Numbered from the stretch's first letter, positions 1 through 8,639 are shown. The stretch: DNA of 37,497 bases from Anaeromicrobium sediminis (GCF_002270055.1 NZ_NIBG01000032.1:1-37497), one strand, 5' to 3'. Notes: generated by a model from the letters alone, not told the origin. Numbers and translations: made by a program.

Positions 1-2
1 TC

Positions 3-611
3 ATTAATAATTTAATTGATATTACGAAGATTGATTCGGGTTATATGAAGATGCAATTTAAAAATTATAACATTGTCAGTGTTGTAGAAGATATTACTTT
101 ATCTGTAGCTGAATATGTAGAAAGTAAAGGCATTAAGCTTATTTTTGATACAGACATAGAAGAAAAAATCATTGCCTGTGATGCAGAAAAACTTGAACGA
201 GTTATGTTAAACCTACTTTCTAATGCAGTAAAATTCACAGAACCTGATGGAATTATAAAGGTACATATACATGATGAAGGAGAAAGTATACTTATTTGTG
301 TAAAAGATACAGGATTAGGCATACCACAAGATATGAAAGAAAAAATATTTGATAGATTTAGACAAGTGGATGCTTCATTACATCGAAAAGCAGAAGGAAG
401 TGGCATAGGTCTATCTCTTGTAAAATCAATTGTAGAACTACATAAGGGTTTTATCACTGTAGAAAGTGAAATTGCAAAGGGAAGTACATTTCTACTAGAA
501 CTACCAGCAACATTAGAAGATGAAGAACTTCACGTACATGGAGAAATTGCAGCAACAAGTCAGCCCAATGTGGAAAGGATCAGCATTGAGTTTTCAGATA
601 TATACGCATAG
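3..611 (+). CDS. Sensor histidine kinase, C-terminal part (5' end outside window)
   Basis: This is the catalytic end of a two-component sensor kinase; the reading frame is open to the window edge, so the start lies outside. The first residues read INNLIDITKIDSGYMK, the end of the HisKA dimerisation helix after the phospho-acceptor His. The HATPase_c domain follows with N box (MLNLLSNAVKFT), G1 box (DTGLGIP), F box (IFDRFRQ) and G2 box (GSGIGLSLVK), so ATP binding looks intact. It closely resembles the kinase encoded convergently at 670-1785, including the shared C-terminal motif IEFSDIY, so the two are probably a duplicated pair. No response regulator is visible beside it, and the ligand cannot be judged because the sensor part is missing. 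Confidence 0.9.
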   Translation: MNNLIDITKIDSGYMKMQFKNYNIVSVVEDITLSVAEYVESKGIKLIFDTDIEEKIIACDAEKLERVMLNLLSNAVKFTEPDGIIKVHIHDEGESILICVKDTGLGIPQDMKEKIFDRFRQVDASLHRKAEGSGIGLSLVKSIVELHKGFITVESEIAKGSTFLLELPATLEDEELHVHGEIAATSQPNVERISIEFSDIYA

Positions 612-648
612 AAGGCACTTTGAAATGATAAAAATATTTAAGACATAT

Positions 649-682
649 AAAAGCCTCCTAGTATTAATACTATGAGGCTTTT
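649..682. terminator. Bidirectional intrinsic terminator between convergent kinases
   Basis: A 34-nt near-perfect inverted repeat (arms AAAAGCCTC / GAGGCTTTT with an inner TAGTATTAATACTA palindrome) has A and T tracts on both sides, so it can stop both kinase transcripts. The stop codon of the minus-strand kinase (TAG at 672-670) lies inside the hairpin. Confidence 0.85.
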
Positions 683-1785
683 ATTTTATTGGAATAATTA
701 ATATATATGTCTGAAAACTCAATATTAATTTTTTCTATAAAATCATTTTGGTCCTGATTGGTAATTTGTTCGTATATATCCCTCTCTTTAGATATATTTA
801 TAACTGGAAGTTCTATTATAAACTCACTTCCCTTTCCATACTCACTAATGCACGAAATTTTACCTTTATGCATTTCAACTAATGATTTTACTACAGATAA
901 ACCTATGCCACTTCCTTCATGTTCTTGTATATGAGAATTATTTATTTGCATAAATCGGTCAAAAATTATTTTTTGCTTTTCTTGTGGTATTCCTGGACCT
1001 GTATCTTTTACTGAAATGTGGATATTTTCTACTTTATCATAGATATTAACCCATATTACTCCACCTTCTTTTGTAAACTTTGCTGCATTTGAAAGAAGAT
1101 TTAGCATAATTCTTTCAATTTTCTCAGGGTCACAAGCTATAATCTTTTCTTCTATATCCGTATCAAATACAATTTTAATTCCTTTATGTTCTATGTATTC
1201 AACAACAGATAATGAAATATCTTCAACAACTCTTATAATATTATAATCTTTTAATTTTATATGAGAAAATCCAGAATCAAATTTTGTAATATCAGTAGTA
1301 TTATTTATTAATTTTATGAGCCTATAACAATTCTGACGCATAATATTTATGTATTTATTAGGATTTTCAAGTGTGCCATTCCAATGTAATTCTAACATTT
1401 GCATAGAAGTGAAAATCAGGTTTAATGGCGTTTTTAAGTCGTGAGATAAATTGGCAAAAAATTGTGCTTGAACCTTATTTCTTTTAATTTCTTTTTCCAC
1501 TGAATGTTTTGTTTCTGATAAAGTTATACAAAGATGATAAAGAAAAATAGATGTGACAATAATAAAAAAACTTCCTTTAAAAGTTTGAATTTTATTCAGA
1601 AGAACTATATCATTGATAGTCAATACTAAAATTTTATCGGAGAGCATTATCCATAATTGAGCTATAAAAATATAACTAAGTACAATTTTCAACGGAAATA
1701 TTTTTTCCTTATAATGTAGTTGTTTTTCAGGTAAATAATTCAAGAAGAATAATTTTATAGTATTTGTATTTTTTTTCATAACCAT
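670..1785 (-). CDS. Membrane sensor histidine kinase
   Basis: Full-length orphan sensor kinase of 371 residues. Two membrane segments (about residues 31-55 and 70-90) have only a very short loop between them, suggesting sensing within the membrane or cytoplasm. HisKA follows with H box NLSHDLKTPLN (phospho-acceptor His near residue 115), then HATPase_c with MLNLLSNAAKFT, DTGPGIP, IFDRFMQ and GSGIGLSVVK. All catalytic boxes are intact. The start is ambiguous: an AGGAGAG ribosome site lies 4-5 nt before ATG at 1785 and about 10 nt before a second ATG at 1779. It is a paralogue of the kinase ending at 611, but its C-terminus runs nine residues past the shared IEFSDIY motif into the terminator hairpin. 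No cognate regulator lies next to it. Confidence 0.92.
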   Translation of the reverse strand: MVMKKNTNTIKLFFLNYLPEKQLHYKEKIFPLKIVLSYIFIAQLWIMLSDKILVLTINDIVLLNKIQTFKGSFFIIVTSIFLYHLCITLSETKHSVEKEIKRNKVQAQFFANLSHDLKTPLNLIFTSMQMLELHWNGTLENPNKYINIMRQNCYRLIKLINNTTDITKFDSGFSHIKLKDYNIIRVVEDISLSVVEYIEHKGIKIVFDTDIEEKIIACDPEKIERIMLNLLSNAAKFTKEGGVIWVNIYDKVENIHISVKDTGPGIPQEKQKIIFDRFMQINNSHIQEHEGSGIGLSVVKSLVEMHKGKISCISEYGKGSEFIIELPVINISKERDIYEQITNQDQNDFIEKINIEFSDIYINYSNKIKAS

Positions 1786-1968
1786 ATATCTCTCCTAAAC
1801 TTTCTCTATTTTCACTATGAATGTAAATTTAACAGTTAGAATTATTATACATTATCTAACATAATTCTACAATATATAGGTGAAATAGAACGGTTACTAA
1901 TGGTGTGACATAATGAATGAATAGTAATAAAAATCCTATATTATTTCTAATATAGAACTTTTGACTTT

Positions 1969-2147
1969 TTAAGTATACTTGTATATTATTACACCTTCAT
2001 CAAAATCACTAAATGTCACTAATGAAGACTTCATATTCACAATCAGTCTATTGAACAGCTACACTACCCTTTATCTATACGATCTTTTAATCTTGATGTG
2101 AATTGGTCTAACGCCTCCATGCTTGCTCCATCATCTTTCCCTTATAT
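1969..2147 (-). pseudogene. Decayed coding remnant downstream of the rhodanese
   Basis: The 345-nt gap between the kinase and the rhodanese holds two protein-like stretches in different frames on the minus strand. The first runs from overlap with the rhodanese stop to TAG at 2064 and includes MEALDQFTSRLKDRIDKG, preceded by a GGAG 5 nt before its ATG. The second ends KSSLVTFSDFDEGVIIYKYT at TAA 1969. The residue patterns look like one protein broken by frameshifts. I do not recognise the family. A hairpin at 1936-1955 (CTATATTA/TAATATAG, followed by T-rich sequence on the plus strand) resembles a decayed copy of the terminator at 2879-2915. Confidence 0.4.
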
Positions 2148-2457
2148 TAATTTCATATTGTTTCCAAGCATTCATTCCTCCATGTATATTTTTAGCATTA
2201 AAGCCTAATTGACGTAGAAGATAAGTAGCTCTTTTACTACTTTCTCCTATGTAACATATTACTAAGATTTCTTTATCTTTATCTAATTGATTTAGTTCAC
2301 ATCTTAAAGATTGAAATGGTATATTAATGGCATTTGTTATATGTACATCATTATAATCTTCTTTAGCACGTATATCCAATAAAATAGAACCATTTTCCAT
2401 TGCTTTTTTTATTTCTTCTACAGAAATATTTTCAATATCATGATTTGAGATTAACAT
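2131..2457 (-). CDS. Single-domain rhodanese-like sulfurtransferase
   Basis: A 108-residue cytoplasmic rhodanese domain that probably carries a persulfide on its active-site Cys. It shows the expected LLDIRAKEDYNDVHITNAIN segment and the active-site loop VICYIGESSKRA, then LGFNAKNIHGGMNAW, typical of single-domain sulfurtransferases. ATG 2457 is preferred because an AAAGGAGG ribosome site lies about 11 nt upstream; a GTG four codons earlier would overlap that site. Immediately upstream is a decayed CsoR/FrmR-like regulator remnant. Persulfide-sensing members of that family (CstR) often control rhodaneses, so this may be the survivor of a sulfur-stress operon. That link is inference. Confidence 0.88.
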   Translation of the reverse strand: MLISNHDIENISVEEIKKAMENGSILLDIRAKEDYNDVHITNAINIPFQSLRCELNQLDKDKEILVICYIGESSKRATYLLRQLGFNAKNIHGGMNAWKQYEINIRER

Positions 2458-2495
2458 ATGAAAAAGCACCTCCTTTAGATATATGAATTAAAATA

Positions 2496-2730
2496 TTATT
2501 TTTTATTTAGTAAATCTAGCGTATCACTTAACTTATCTAACACTTCTTTATTTGTATTTTCAAATGACTCAAATAAACAGTTCTTAATAGCTAATTTTTC
2601 AACATTAATTATTAAAGTCTTAACTGCCAATTTAGCTTGATGGCTATGAGATATTCCTCATCTTATACTACTTTATTATTTGATTTCTCCGTTTTGTATA
2701 TACTCCTCCCAAACTTTTTTGAAAACTACA
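2496..2730 (-). pseudogene. Remnant of a CsoR/FrmR (DUF156)-like regulator
   Basis: The stretch upstream of the rhodanese contains an open frame ending at TAA 2496 that reads HSHQAKLAVKTLIINVEKLA, then IKNCLFESFENTNKEVLDKL and SDTLDLLNKK. This resembles the C-terminal two helices of DUF156 copper/formaldehyde/persulfide-sensing repressors. Upstream in that frame is a TGA (2660-2658) and then the N-terminal part is missing or out of frame. A good ribosome site (GGGAGGAG near 2700) remains without a usable start. The family call is from residue pattern only. The gene is not functional as it stands. Confidence 0.4.
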
Positions 2731-2743
2731 TCTAATAATAAAA

Positions 2744-2787
2744 AAATCATTCCTTCTTACATTCAACATAATTCAAAGAAATGATTT
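2744..2787 (-). terminator. Intrinsic terminator
   Basis: A 12-bp stem with one G-U pair (AAATCATTTCTT / AAGGAATGATTT on the minus strand) and 20-nt loop is followed on the minus strand by a T-rich tract. It lies between the chemoreceptor's own terminator and the regulator remnant. Confidence 0.6.
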
Positions 2788-2878
2788 AGTACTTATTATC
2801 AAATTATTCTTTCATTAAAATTAACCCAATACAACATAAATAATGGATAAACCATTCTTATATATTACATATAATAAC

Positions 2879-2915
2879 AAAAGTCCTATATTACTTTTAA
2901 TAATATAGGACTTTT
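2879..2915 (-). terminator. Intrinsic terminator of the chemoreceptor gene
   Basis: A perfect 15-bp stem (AAAAGTCCTATATTA / TAATATAGGACTTTT) with a 7-nt loop lies 9 nt after the chemoreceptor stop codon, with a terminal T tract. Confidence 0.88.
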
Positions 2916-2924
2916 AAAATAAAC

Positions 2925-4928
2925 TTATATTTTAAATTTATCTATTTGATTATTAAGTTGTAAAGAAAGTTCATTTAGCCTTTGGGCACTTTCAGCAACC
3001 TCTTCAATGGTGGTAACTTGCTGCTGAACAGATGCATTAACTTGTTGAGATGCTGCAGCAGTTTCTTCTGATACTGCTGAAATATTTTCTATGGATTTAA
3101 CGATTAAATCCTTATCTTGTATTACCTCAACAACATATTTGCTAACATCCTCTATTTCATTTGTAATAATATCTATTGATTTTGATATTTTTTCAAATGC
3201 ATTGTTTACATCTTGTACAGACTTTGTCTGATCTAATGAAATATTTTTTACTTCGTTCATAATCTCAACTGTGTTCTTGTTTTCCTGCTGAATGGCATCT
3301 ACTATTCCTTTTATTTCATCCGTTGCAGTACTTGAACCTTCAGCAAGTTTTCTTATCTCTTCAGCTACTACTGCAAAGCCCTTTCCAGCTTCTCCTGCTC
3401 TTGCTGCCTCTATAGATGCATTCAGTGCCAATAAATTTGTCTGCTCTGATATAGATCTTATTGTTTCTAGTATATTTTCAATATGATTAGATTTTTCACT
3501 TAATTGTTTTATTGCTGATTCTATTTTATTAATAGATTGATTATTCAAATTGGTTTTTTCTTTAAGTTCTTTTACTACACTAACACCTTCTATATTTATG
3601 TCCATTGCTTCATTTGCATTTTTAGACATGATTTCAGTATTATTTGCTAATTTACTAAATTTATCATCTAAATTAGATGCAAGCCTAGCCCCTTCTTCTG
3701 CATCCCCTGCTTGTTCGCTAGCACCTGTTGCTATTTCTTCAACTGATCTTGCTACTTCATCACTTGATGCACTAACTTCTTCCGATGTAGCCGCTAAGCT
3801 CATTGCTGCTCCTGATACTTCTTCACTCACCTGCTTTGCATCTACTAAAAGGCCTTTCACATTTTCTATCATAACATTAAAGCTATCTGCCATTAAACCA
3901 ATTTCATCACTTGATTTTATATTTAATTTTGCAGTGAAATCTCCATCTTTCACTTTATCCATAGTATCCAATATAGTTTTTACATTATTTGTCATCTTCC
4001 CTGCAAATAGTATACCTGCACCTGATGCTATTATAAATATAATTATTCCTATTAATCCACTATTAATTAATATACCTTTCGTCTCATCATGAATTTCATC
4101 CATGTACATTGCAGATAAAACGGTCCACCCAAACTCTGGCATTTTTTTATATGCAGAAAACTTTTTGGATATAGTCCCATCAGTTTCTTTCCATTCATAA
4201 TCTACAATTCCTGCTTCTAAACTTCCCTTTAAAATCTCTTTTATTTCAGGTACATGTATTTCTTTTCCGATTAATTCACTATTTTTATGTGTAATAAAAT
4301 TTCCATTAGAATCTAGTATATATGGATATCCTTTTTCTCCTACTTTTATAGCACTTACTTTTTCAGATAATTTATCTATTGGCATTGTTATAGCCACTAC
4401 ACCAACCAATTTATTTTTATCTGCACTTTCATAAACTGGAGCTGCACATGAAATTGCAAGCTTTCCACTAACTACATCCCTATATATATCTGTAAAAATA
4501 GTAGTTTGCTTTTCCACGGCCTTTTTGTACCAAGGTCTTACCCTAGGATCATAATCATTTCCCATATCTACTTTAGGATAAATTCTAAAATTACCATCGA
4601 TAGTTCCCATGTATATTTGAGAAGCGTCCTTATAACTGCTTATGTAATCTTCAAATAATTCCATCAAAAAAGGTTCGTATTCAGGATGAATTAGTATCTG
4701 TTCTGCATCAACATTTTTACTAATCATTTCAATACCATGTGTATATCCTTCAAAATAGTTTTGAGTGGATTCCTTTATGTCGTTATTTAAGGCCTCCATA
4801 GAATTTTTGAATTGTTCTTCCAATGATGTTTTTGCTTTTACATAAGATGTGGTTCCTAAAATTGAAAGAGGTATTATTGTTAGTGCTAAAACTAGAATAA
4901 TTACTTTGGTTTTAATTGTAAATTTCAT
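2925..4928 (-). CDS. Methyl-accepting chemotaxis protein with dCache sensor
   Basis: A transmembrane chemoreceptor of 667 residues that would signal to CheA/CheW at the cell pole. Order: TM1 (about 7-28), extracellular dCache_1 domain (about 35-280, with the hallmark VRPWYKKA and later APVYES...[10 protein letters not shown]), TM2 (about 286-310), HAMP (310-364) and the MA signalling domain. The conserved hairpin tip is intact ([19 protein letters not shown], then [15 protein letters not shown], about 507-545). There is no C-terminal CheR-binding pentapeptide. The start is ATG 4928, with GGGGG six nt upstream; the frame is open 28 codons further but lacks a ribosome site. dCache receptors commonly bind amino acids or other small ligands; the ligand here is unknown. 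A TGACCA-G-TGGTCA-type palindrome lies just upstream. Confidence 0.95.
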   Translation of the reverse strand: MKFTIKTKVIILVLALTIIPLSILGTTSYVKAKTSLEEQFKNSMEALNNDIKESTQNYFEGYTHGIEMISKNVDAEQILIHPEYEPFLMELFEDYISSYKDASQIYMGTIDGNFRIYPKVDMGNDYDPRVRPWYKKAVEKQTTIFTDIYRDVVSGKLAISCAAPVYESADKNKLVGVVAITMPIDKLSEKVSAIKVGEKGYPYILDSNGNFITHKNSELIGKEIHVPEIKEILKGSLEAGIVDYEWKETDGTISKKFSAYKKMPEFGWTVLSAMYMDEIHDETKGILINSGLIGIIIFIIASGAGILFAGKMTNNVKTILDTMDKVKDGDFTAKLNIKSSDEIGLMADSFNVMIENVKGLLVDAKQVSEEVSGAAMSLAATSEEVSASSDEVARSVEEIATGASEQAGDAEEGARLASNLDDKFSKLANNTEIMSKNANEAMDINIEGVSVVKELKEKTNLNNQSINKIESAIKQLSEKSNHIENILETIRSISEQTNLLALNASIEAARAGEAGKGFAVVAEEIRKLAEGSSTATDEIKGIVDAIQQENKNTVEIMNEVKNISLDQTKSVQDVNNAFEKISKSIDIITNEIEDVSKYVVEVIQDKDLIVKSIENISAVSEETAAASQQVNASVQQQVTTIEEVAESAQRLNELSLQLNNQIDKFKI

Positions 4929-4955
4929 AAATTTCCCCCTTGTAAATGTTATTTG

Positions 4956-4968
4956 TGACCAGTGGTCA
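4956..4968. promoter_or_regulatory. TGACCA-N-TGGTCA palindrome, possible operator
   Basis: A perfect 13-nt inverted repeat (TGACCAGTGGTCA) lies 28 nt before the chemoreceptor start codon. Such odd-length palindromes with a one-base centre are typical operators for TetR-family and some GntR-family repressors. No such repressor gene is in this window, so the protein is unknown. Confidence 0.35.
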
Positions 4969-5122
4969 TATTTTGTTAAAAAACCCCTTTTACTATTTTT
5001 TGTAATGCACACTTATATTTTACAATTAATTGCAAAATATTTCATTTTTCTACATGGTTTATTTTAACATGTGTCTAATACAAAAATCAATTCTGACTAT
5101 TATCTCTTAGCTATAAATACGA

Positions 5123-5170
5123 AAAAACCACCTTTTTATAGTTTTTCACATGTTTAAAAAGGTGGTTTTT
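5123..5170 (-). terminator. Intrinsic terminator after the RND remnant
   Basis: A perfect 16-bp stem (AAAAACCACCTTTTTA / TAAAAAGGTGGTTTTT) with a 16-nt loop follows the RND reading frame on the minus strand and is trailed by a T tract on that strand. Confidence 0.85.
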
Positions 5171-5201
5171 GTAAATATGAAAATTAATTATATTATCCTA
5201 T

Positions 5202-6788
5202 CTATTCCTCTGTTTTAATTAATACTTCTTTATTTCTATTTTCTAAAAAATTTTCAATCATACTATAAATTACAGGAATAACAACCATCGTTAAGAAGGT
5301 TGAAACTAAAAGACCAAACATCAACGATATTGCCATGGGTCCAAACAAACCACTTCCTGAAATAGCGAGAGGAATAAGACCTACAATAGTAGTCAGTGCA
5401 CTAAGAATAATAGCATTAAATCTCTTCCCTACAGCGTCCACACAAGCTTCATCTATGTTATACCCTTCTTTTCTTGCATCATTAATATACTCAAGGAGTA
5501 ATATACCATTCTTAACAACCAGACCTATAAGGGCAATAATCCCTAAAACCGCTGTTAAAGACAAAGGCTTTTTAAATATAAACAATCCTATACCTGAACC
5601 GATTAGTGAAAGTGGTACCGTAACAAGAATTACAAGAGGCTGTATAAAAGACCTAAACTGAATTAATAGAACAATATAAATAAGGAATACAGCACATACG
5701 GCCAGTAACATAACCTTTCCAAAGGTTGTAGCCATTTCTTCTCTTTCTCCATCAAAGGTAATCTTCGTTCCAGATGTATCTACCTTTGGTAAAACCTCAT
5801 ATTCAATTATATTTTCAATTGCTACAGCATTATACCCTGGAAGTTCATTTAGTAGTATTTCAACAGATTGTTCGCCATTATAAGTACCTATGCTGTCTAG
5901 TTTAGAGCCAATGCCTACAGTTGCAAACTGTTTCAGTGGTATCTTTTTACCTGTTATAGAAGATTTTATTTCAAGATTTTCTAGTGCTGATGTGTTACCT
6001 ATATTACTTTGTATTAATATATTATATTGTTCACCATCTTTTCTATAAACAGAAGTCTTTGATCCATATAAAGCAACGTTTATTTGCTTTTGAATATCAT
6101 ATTTCCTAATGCCTAGATTACTTGCCTTATCTTCATCTACATTTACTTCAAGCTGAAATGTCTCATCCTTCATATCATCCCTTATATTTGAAGTTCCTGG
6201 AATCTTTGCAATTTCAGCTTCTAGTGCATTCTTTACTTCTCTTAATCGATCTAAATTATCACCTGAAACCCTCATAACAACCTTTGCTTCTGAAGGCGCT
6301 GCATTTGCAAGAAGCTTCACAGTAGCTTTTCCACCAGAAATATTTTCATTGATCACATTCTGTACATATTCTGCTAATTCTTGCTTATCATTAAACCTTT
6401 TCGTCCTTTTGTCTCCCAAATGAAATTTACAAGCCAACTATCCAAAATCTTTTGATGGTGTTGCAGTAGGCAAAGTAAGGTAAAACTTTGGAAGTCCGTT
6501 TCCTACTGCCACTGTACAACTTGTAATTTCTGGCTCTTTCATTATAAGTTCAGCAATTTTATCTGTTAGTTTTTCTGTGGCATCCATATTTCCTGCAAGT
6601 TCTGTTTCAATATCTATATAAAGTATATCTTTGTCTGCATAGGGGAAAAACTCAGAGGGTAGTTGTGGTATTAATACTTTCATTACAGGTATTAATATTA
6701 CAAATGTACTTACAACCGTTACAAGTTTCATCTTAAGGGCCTTATTTAAAAGAACTTTAAATAATAACCTAACCTTTCCTTTAAGTAC
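5202..6788 (-). pseudogene. RND efflux transporter, C-terminal half with in-frame TAG
   Basis: Remains of an AcrB/CzcA-type resistance-nodulation-division pump. Only the second half survives: TM7 (MKLVTVVSTFVILIPVMKVL), the PC1/PC2 porter region and TM8-12, ending in NRNKEVLIKTEE. TM1-6 and the first porter half are absent; upstream the frame closes at TGA 6789-6791. One frame also carries TAG at 6438-6440 between SKDFG and LACKFHLGDKRTKRFN. Homologues have a glutamine-type residue there, so a CAG to TAG change explains it. The residual frames (97 and 411 codons) are otherwise clean, which suggests recent loss. A complete gene would be about 1000 residues. No periplasmic adaptor gene is adjacent. 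Confidence 0.88.
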
Positions 6789-6808
6789 TCACTTGTATCC
6801 TCTAATCG

Positions 6809-6835
6809 ATTATACTCATTGTAAAACTTTGTCAA
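6809..6835 (-). promoter_or_regulatory. Likely old promoter of the RND operon
   Basis: On the minus strand TTGACA (6835-6830) and TATAAT (6814-6809) are both perfect hexamers, but 15 bp apart instead of 17. Just downstream is AGAGGA and a GTG opening only a three-codon frame (GTG AGT ACT TAA). This fits an original promoter and translation start fused to the 3' half of the pump gene by an internal deletion. Confidence 0.45.
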
Positions 6836-6935
6836 TACTCAATGTGTAATTTAAAATAAAAGATTTCTAAAAATTTAATAATTATTCTTTTCTATCCATA
6901 TTTACATTATTAGTAAAATTATAAACTATTTACAG

Positions 6936-6965
6936 CTTATAATAATACGTATTATTCCCATAATA
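6936..6965 (+). promoter_or_regulatory. Possible forespore (sigma-G/F-type) promoter
   Basis: CATAATA at 6959-6965 matches the sigma-G -10 pattern CATWMTA exactly. CTTATA at 6936-6941 is a partial match to the -35 TGHATA with 17 bp between. It is followed by a 5' stem-loop at 6971-6990 (TGTAAGC / GCTTACA) very close to the expected transcription start. Confidence 0.4.
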
Positions 6966-7017
6966 ATATATGTAAGCATTATCGCTTACAAACAAAATAA
7001 TTGGAGGTATACTAATA

Positions 7018-7335
7018 ATGAAAAAAGGTAAAGCACCTAAGGCAAGAAAAAATACTACACCAATGGGACAAGGACTTACTCCAGGTATGACACCAGGAGC
7101 AGGAGCAAGCTTAAGTAATTCTACTTCAGTAGGAGCAGCAGAAGTTCAAAATGCAAAGGAAAATATGGGTACTAGCGGAACTATGGCACAAACTCCTACT
7201 ACAGGTATGACAGCAGGAACAACAGGAGTAGGTTTAACTAATTCTACTTCAGTAGGCCAAGCAGAAGTTCAACACGTAAAGAAAAAAGTTAAAGAAAGTG
7301 GTAATATGAATCCTACAAATACAGGTTTATATTAA
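7018..7335 (+). CDS. Small repeat protein resembling gamma-type spore protein (SASP)
   Basis: A 105-residue, Gly/Thr/Asn/Lys-rich, cysteine-free protein with no signal peptide. It holds two copies of one unit: SLSNSTSVGAAEVQNAKENM (residues 31-50) and GLTNSTSVGQAEVQHVKKKV (72-91), separated by Gly/Thr/Met-rich linkers. Gamma-type small acid-soluble spore proteins have a comparable two-repeat plan around ETNxQxVxxxN, and the possible forespore promoter upstream supports a spore role. The match is by composition and architecture, not by a clear signature, so an unrelated clostridial family is possible. The start is ATG 7018 with GGAGG ten nt upstream. It is monocistronic with its own terminator. 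Confidence 0.6.
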   Translation: MKKGKAPKARKNTTPMGQGLTPGMTPGAGASLSNSTSVGAAEVQNAKENMGTSGTMAQTPTTGMTAGTTGVGLTNSTSVGQAEVQHVKKKVKESGNMNPTNTGLY

Positions 7336-7343
7336 TTTTTATA

Positions 7344-7371
7344 ACTCCTTGAGTATTCATACTCAAGGAGT
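7344..7371 (+). terminator. Intrinsic terminator of the small spore-like gene
   Basis: A perfect 12-bp stem (ACTCCTTGAGTA / TACTCAAGGAGT) with loop TTCA lies just after the stop codon; the T tract behind it is weak. Confidence 0.7.
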
Positions 7372-7432
7372 ATTTACATTAGTAAAACTTGTTTTTCATT
7401 AAACATAGTAGTTTTTCTTAAGTAATAATTTA

Positions 7433-8524
7433 TTAAGATTTTATATCATATTTTTTTATCTTTGTAATTATAAGTAATATGATTGGTATAACTCCTGCGG
7501 CTACGAACCCCATATATCCTATATACTTATAAACTTCCTCCGCTTGATTTATAGTTTTTGGAATCATTGATACAATAAAAGACAAAGCAATCACAATGAA
7601 TGCAACACGATTAAATTTCATCTTCCTACAATATTTATGAATAAAAAAAACTGTCCCATATGCCCATAGGGTAATTGTACAAAATACAGACATTAACCAA
7701 AATGCTATAACAATACCATCCAGTCTGCTTAAGAATTCAAAAGCCTTAATTTCGGTTCTTCGTACTGCAGCCAGCAATGCAGCTTTATAATGTATAACGG
7801 AATGTCCCATGATAGTCACACAAGCTTCCACTTCAAGTATATAAAGAATTCCTATGAAAGCTACCATAAAAACTGTATATTTAAATATTTTTTTATTATT
7901 TATTTTTCTATGAAGAGGTATTATACCAATTAATTCCATCCCCATTAATGGGCCTATTGTCACTGGAATTGCTTTAAAATATGTCTTTATATCTTCTACA
8001 ACAAAAAAGGGTTGCAAATTGATTAATTTGCCTTGCGTAAATAAGGATACAATTGTAACTAAAAGCCCTATAATAATGACCACACCATATATTTCACAAA
8101 GCCTTGCAATACTTTTCAATCCTTTTATTACTGCATAGTACGAAATTAAAAATATAAGTAAATTCAATGTCCATATAGGTGTTTTTATTAAAATGCTAAG
8201 CTTAACTGCTTCGCTAACTATTCTTGTTGTAATAGTAAATGCAAAAAAATAATATATAATGTATATACTGATGAATATATATGTTATAAATTTTCCAGTT
8301 AATACCTCACTATACTCATCTATTGTTTTATTTTCATGAACATATCCAAGATATGTAAATATATATGTGAAAATAATAGCTATTACTATTGCAATTAATA
8401 AGGCAAACCATCCTCCTGTTCCTGATTTTTCTACAATATCTTTAGTAAGGGGCATAATGCCGTACCCTACAATTACACCGAAAATTATAAATGAAATTTG
8501 ACTATTAGTAAGGTGTTCTTTCAA
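7433..8524 (-). CDS. Spore germination permease, GerAB family (orphan)
   Basis: A 363-residue integral membrane protein with about ten membrane helices, of the GerAB/YndE family within the APC amino acid transporter superfamily. B subunits of germinant receptors bind the germinant in the spore inner membrane. It shares with the two other copies in this window the N-terminal pattern NxQIxFIIFGxxVGYG and the C-terminal ending TKIKKYD. Translation starts at TTG 8524 with AGGAGG nine nt upstream. Unlike classical loci it has no GerAA or GerAC partner beside it, so it either assembles with subunits encoded elsewhere or is a relic. Confidence 0.9.
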   Translation of the reverse strand: MKEHLTNSQISFIIFGVIVGYGIMPLTKDIVEKSGTGGWFALLIAIVIAIIFTYIFTYLGYVHENKTIDEYSEVLTGKFITYIFISIYIIYYFFAFTITTRIVSEAVKLSILIKTPIWTLNLLIFLISYYAVIKGLKSIARLCEIYGVVIIIGLLVTIVSLFTQGKLINLQPFFVVEDIKTYFKAIPVTIGPLMGMELIGIIPLHRKINNKKIFKYTVFMVAFIGILYILEVEACVTIMGHSVIHYKAALLAAVRRTEIKAFEFLSRLDGIVIAFWLMSVFCTITLWAYGTVFFIHKYCRKMKFNRVAFIVIALSFIVSMIPKTINQAEEVYKYIGYMGFVAAGVIPIILLIITKIKKYDIKS

Positions 8525-8639
8525 TATATGTCACCTCCTCATAGTCATACATTTCCCATTTCTAGTATATTTTATAACATTTTACCTGTAGTTCATCCAT
8601 TGTGAACAACACTCACACATTTTCAAATATCCCATAAAA

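Noticed and set aside
2640-2660. TGA at 2660-2658 in the CsoR/FrmR-like remnant as a second selenocysteine codon
   Set aside because: No hairpin follows at the right distance, the upstream frame has further stops and no start, so decay explains it better.
6438-6440. In-frame TAG of the RND gene as pyrrolysine
   Set aside because: The gene also lacks its first half, no pyl genes are visible, and the residue expected there is not one replaced by pyrrolysine.
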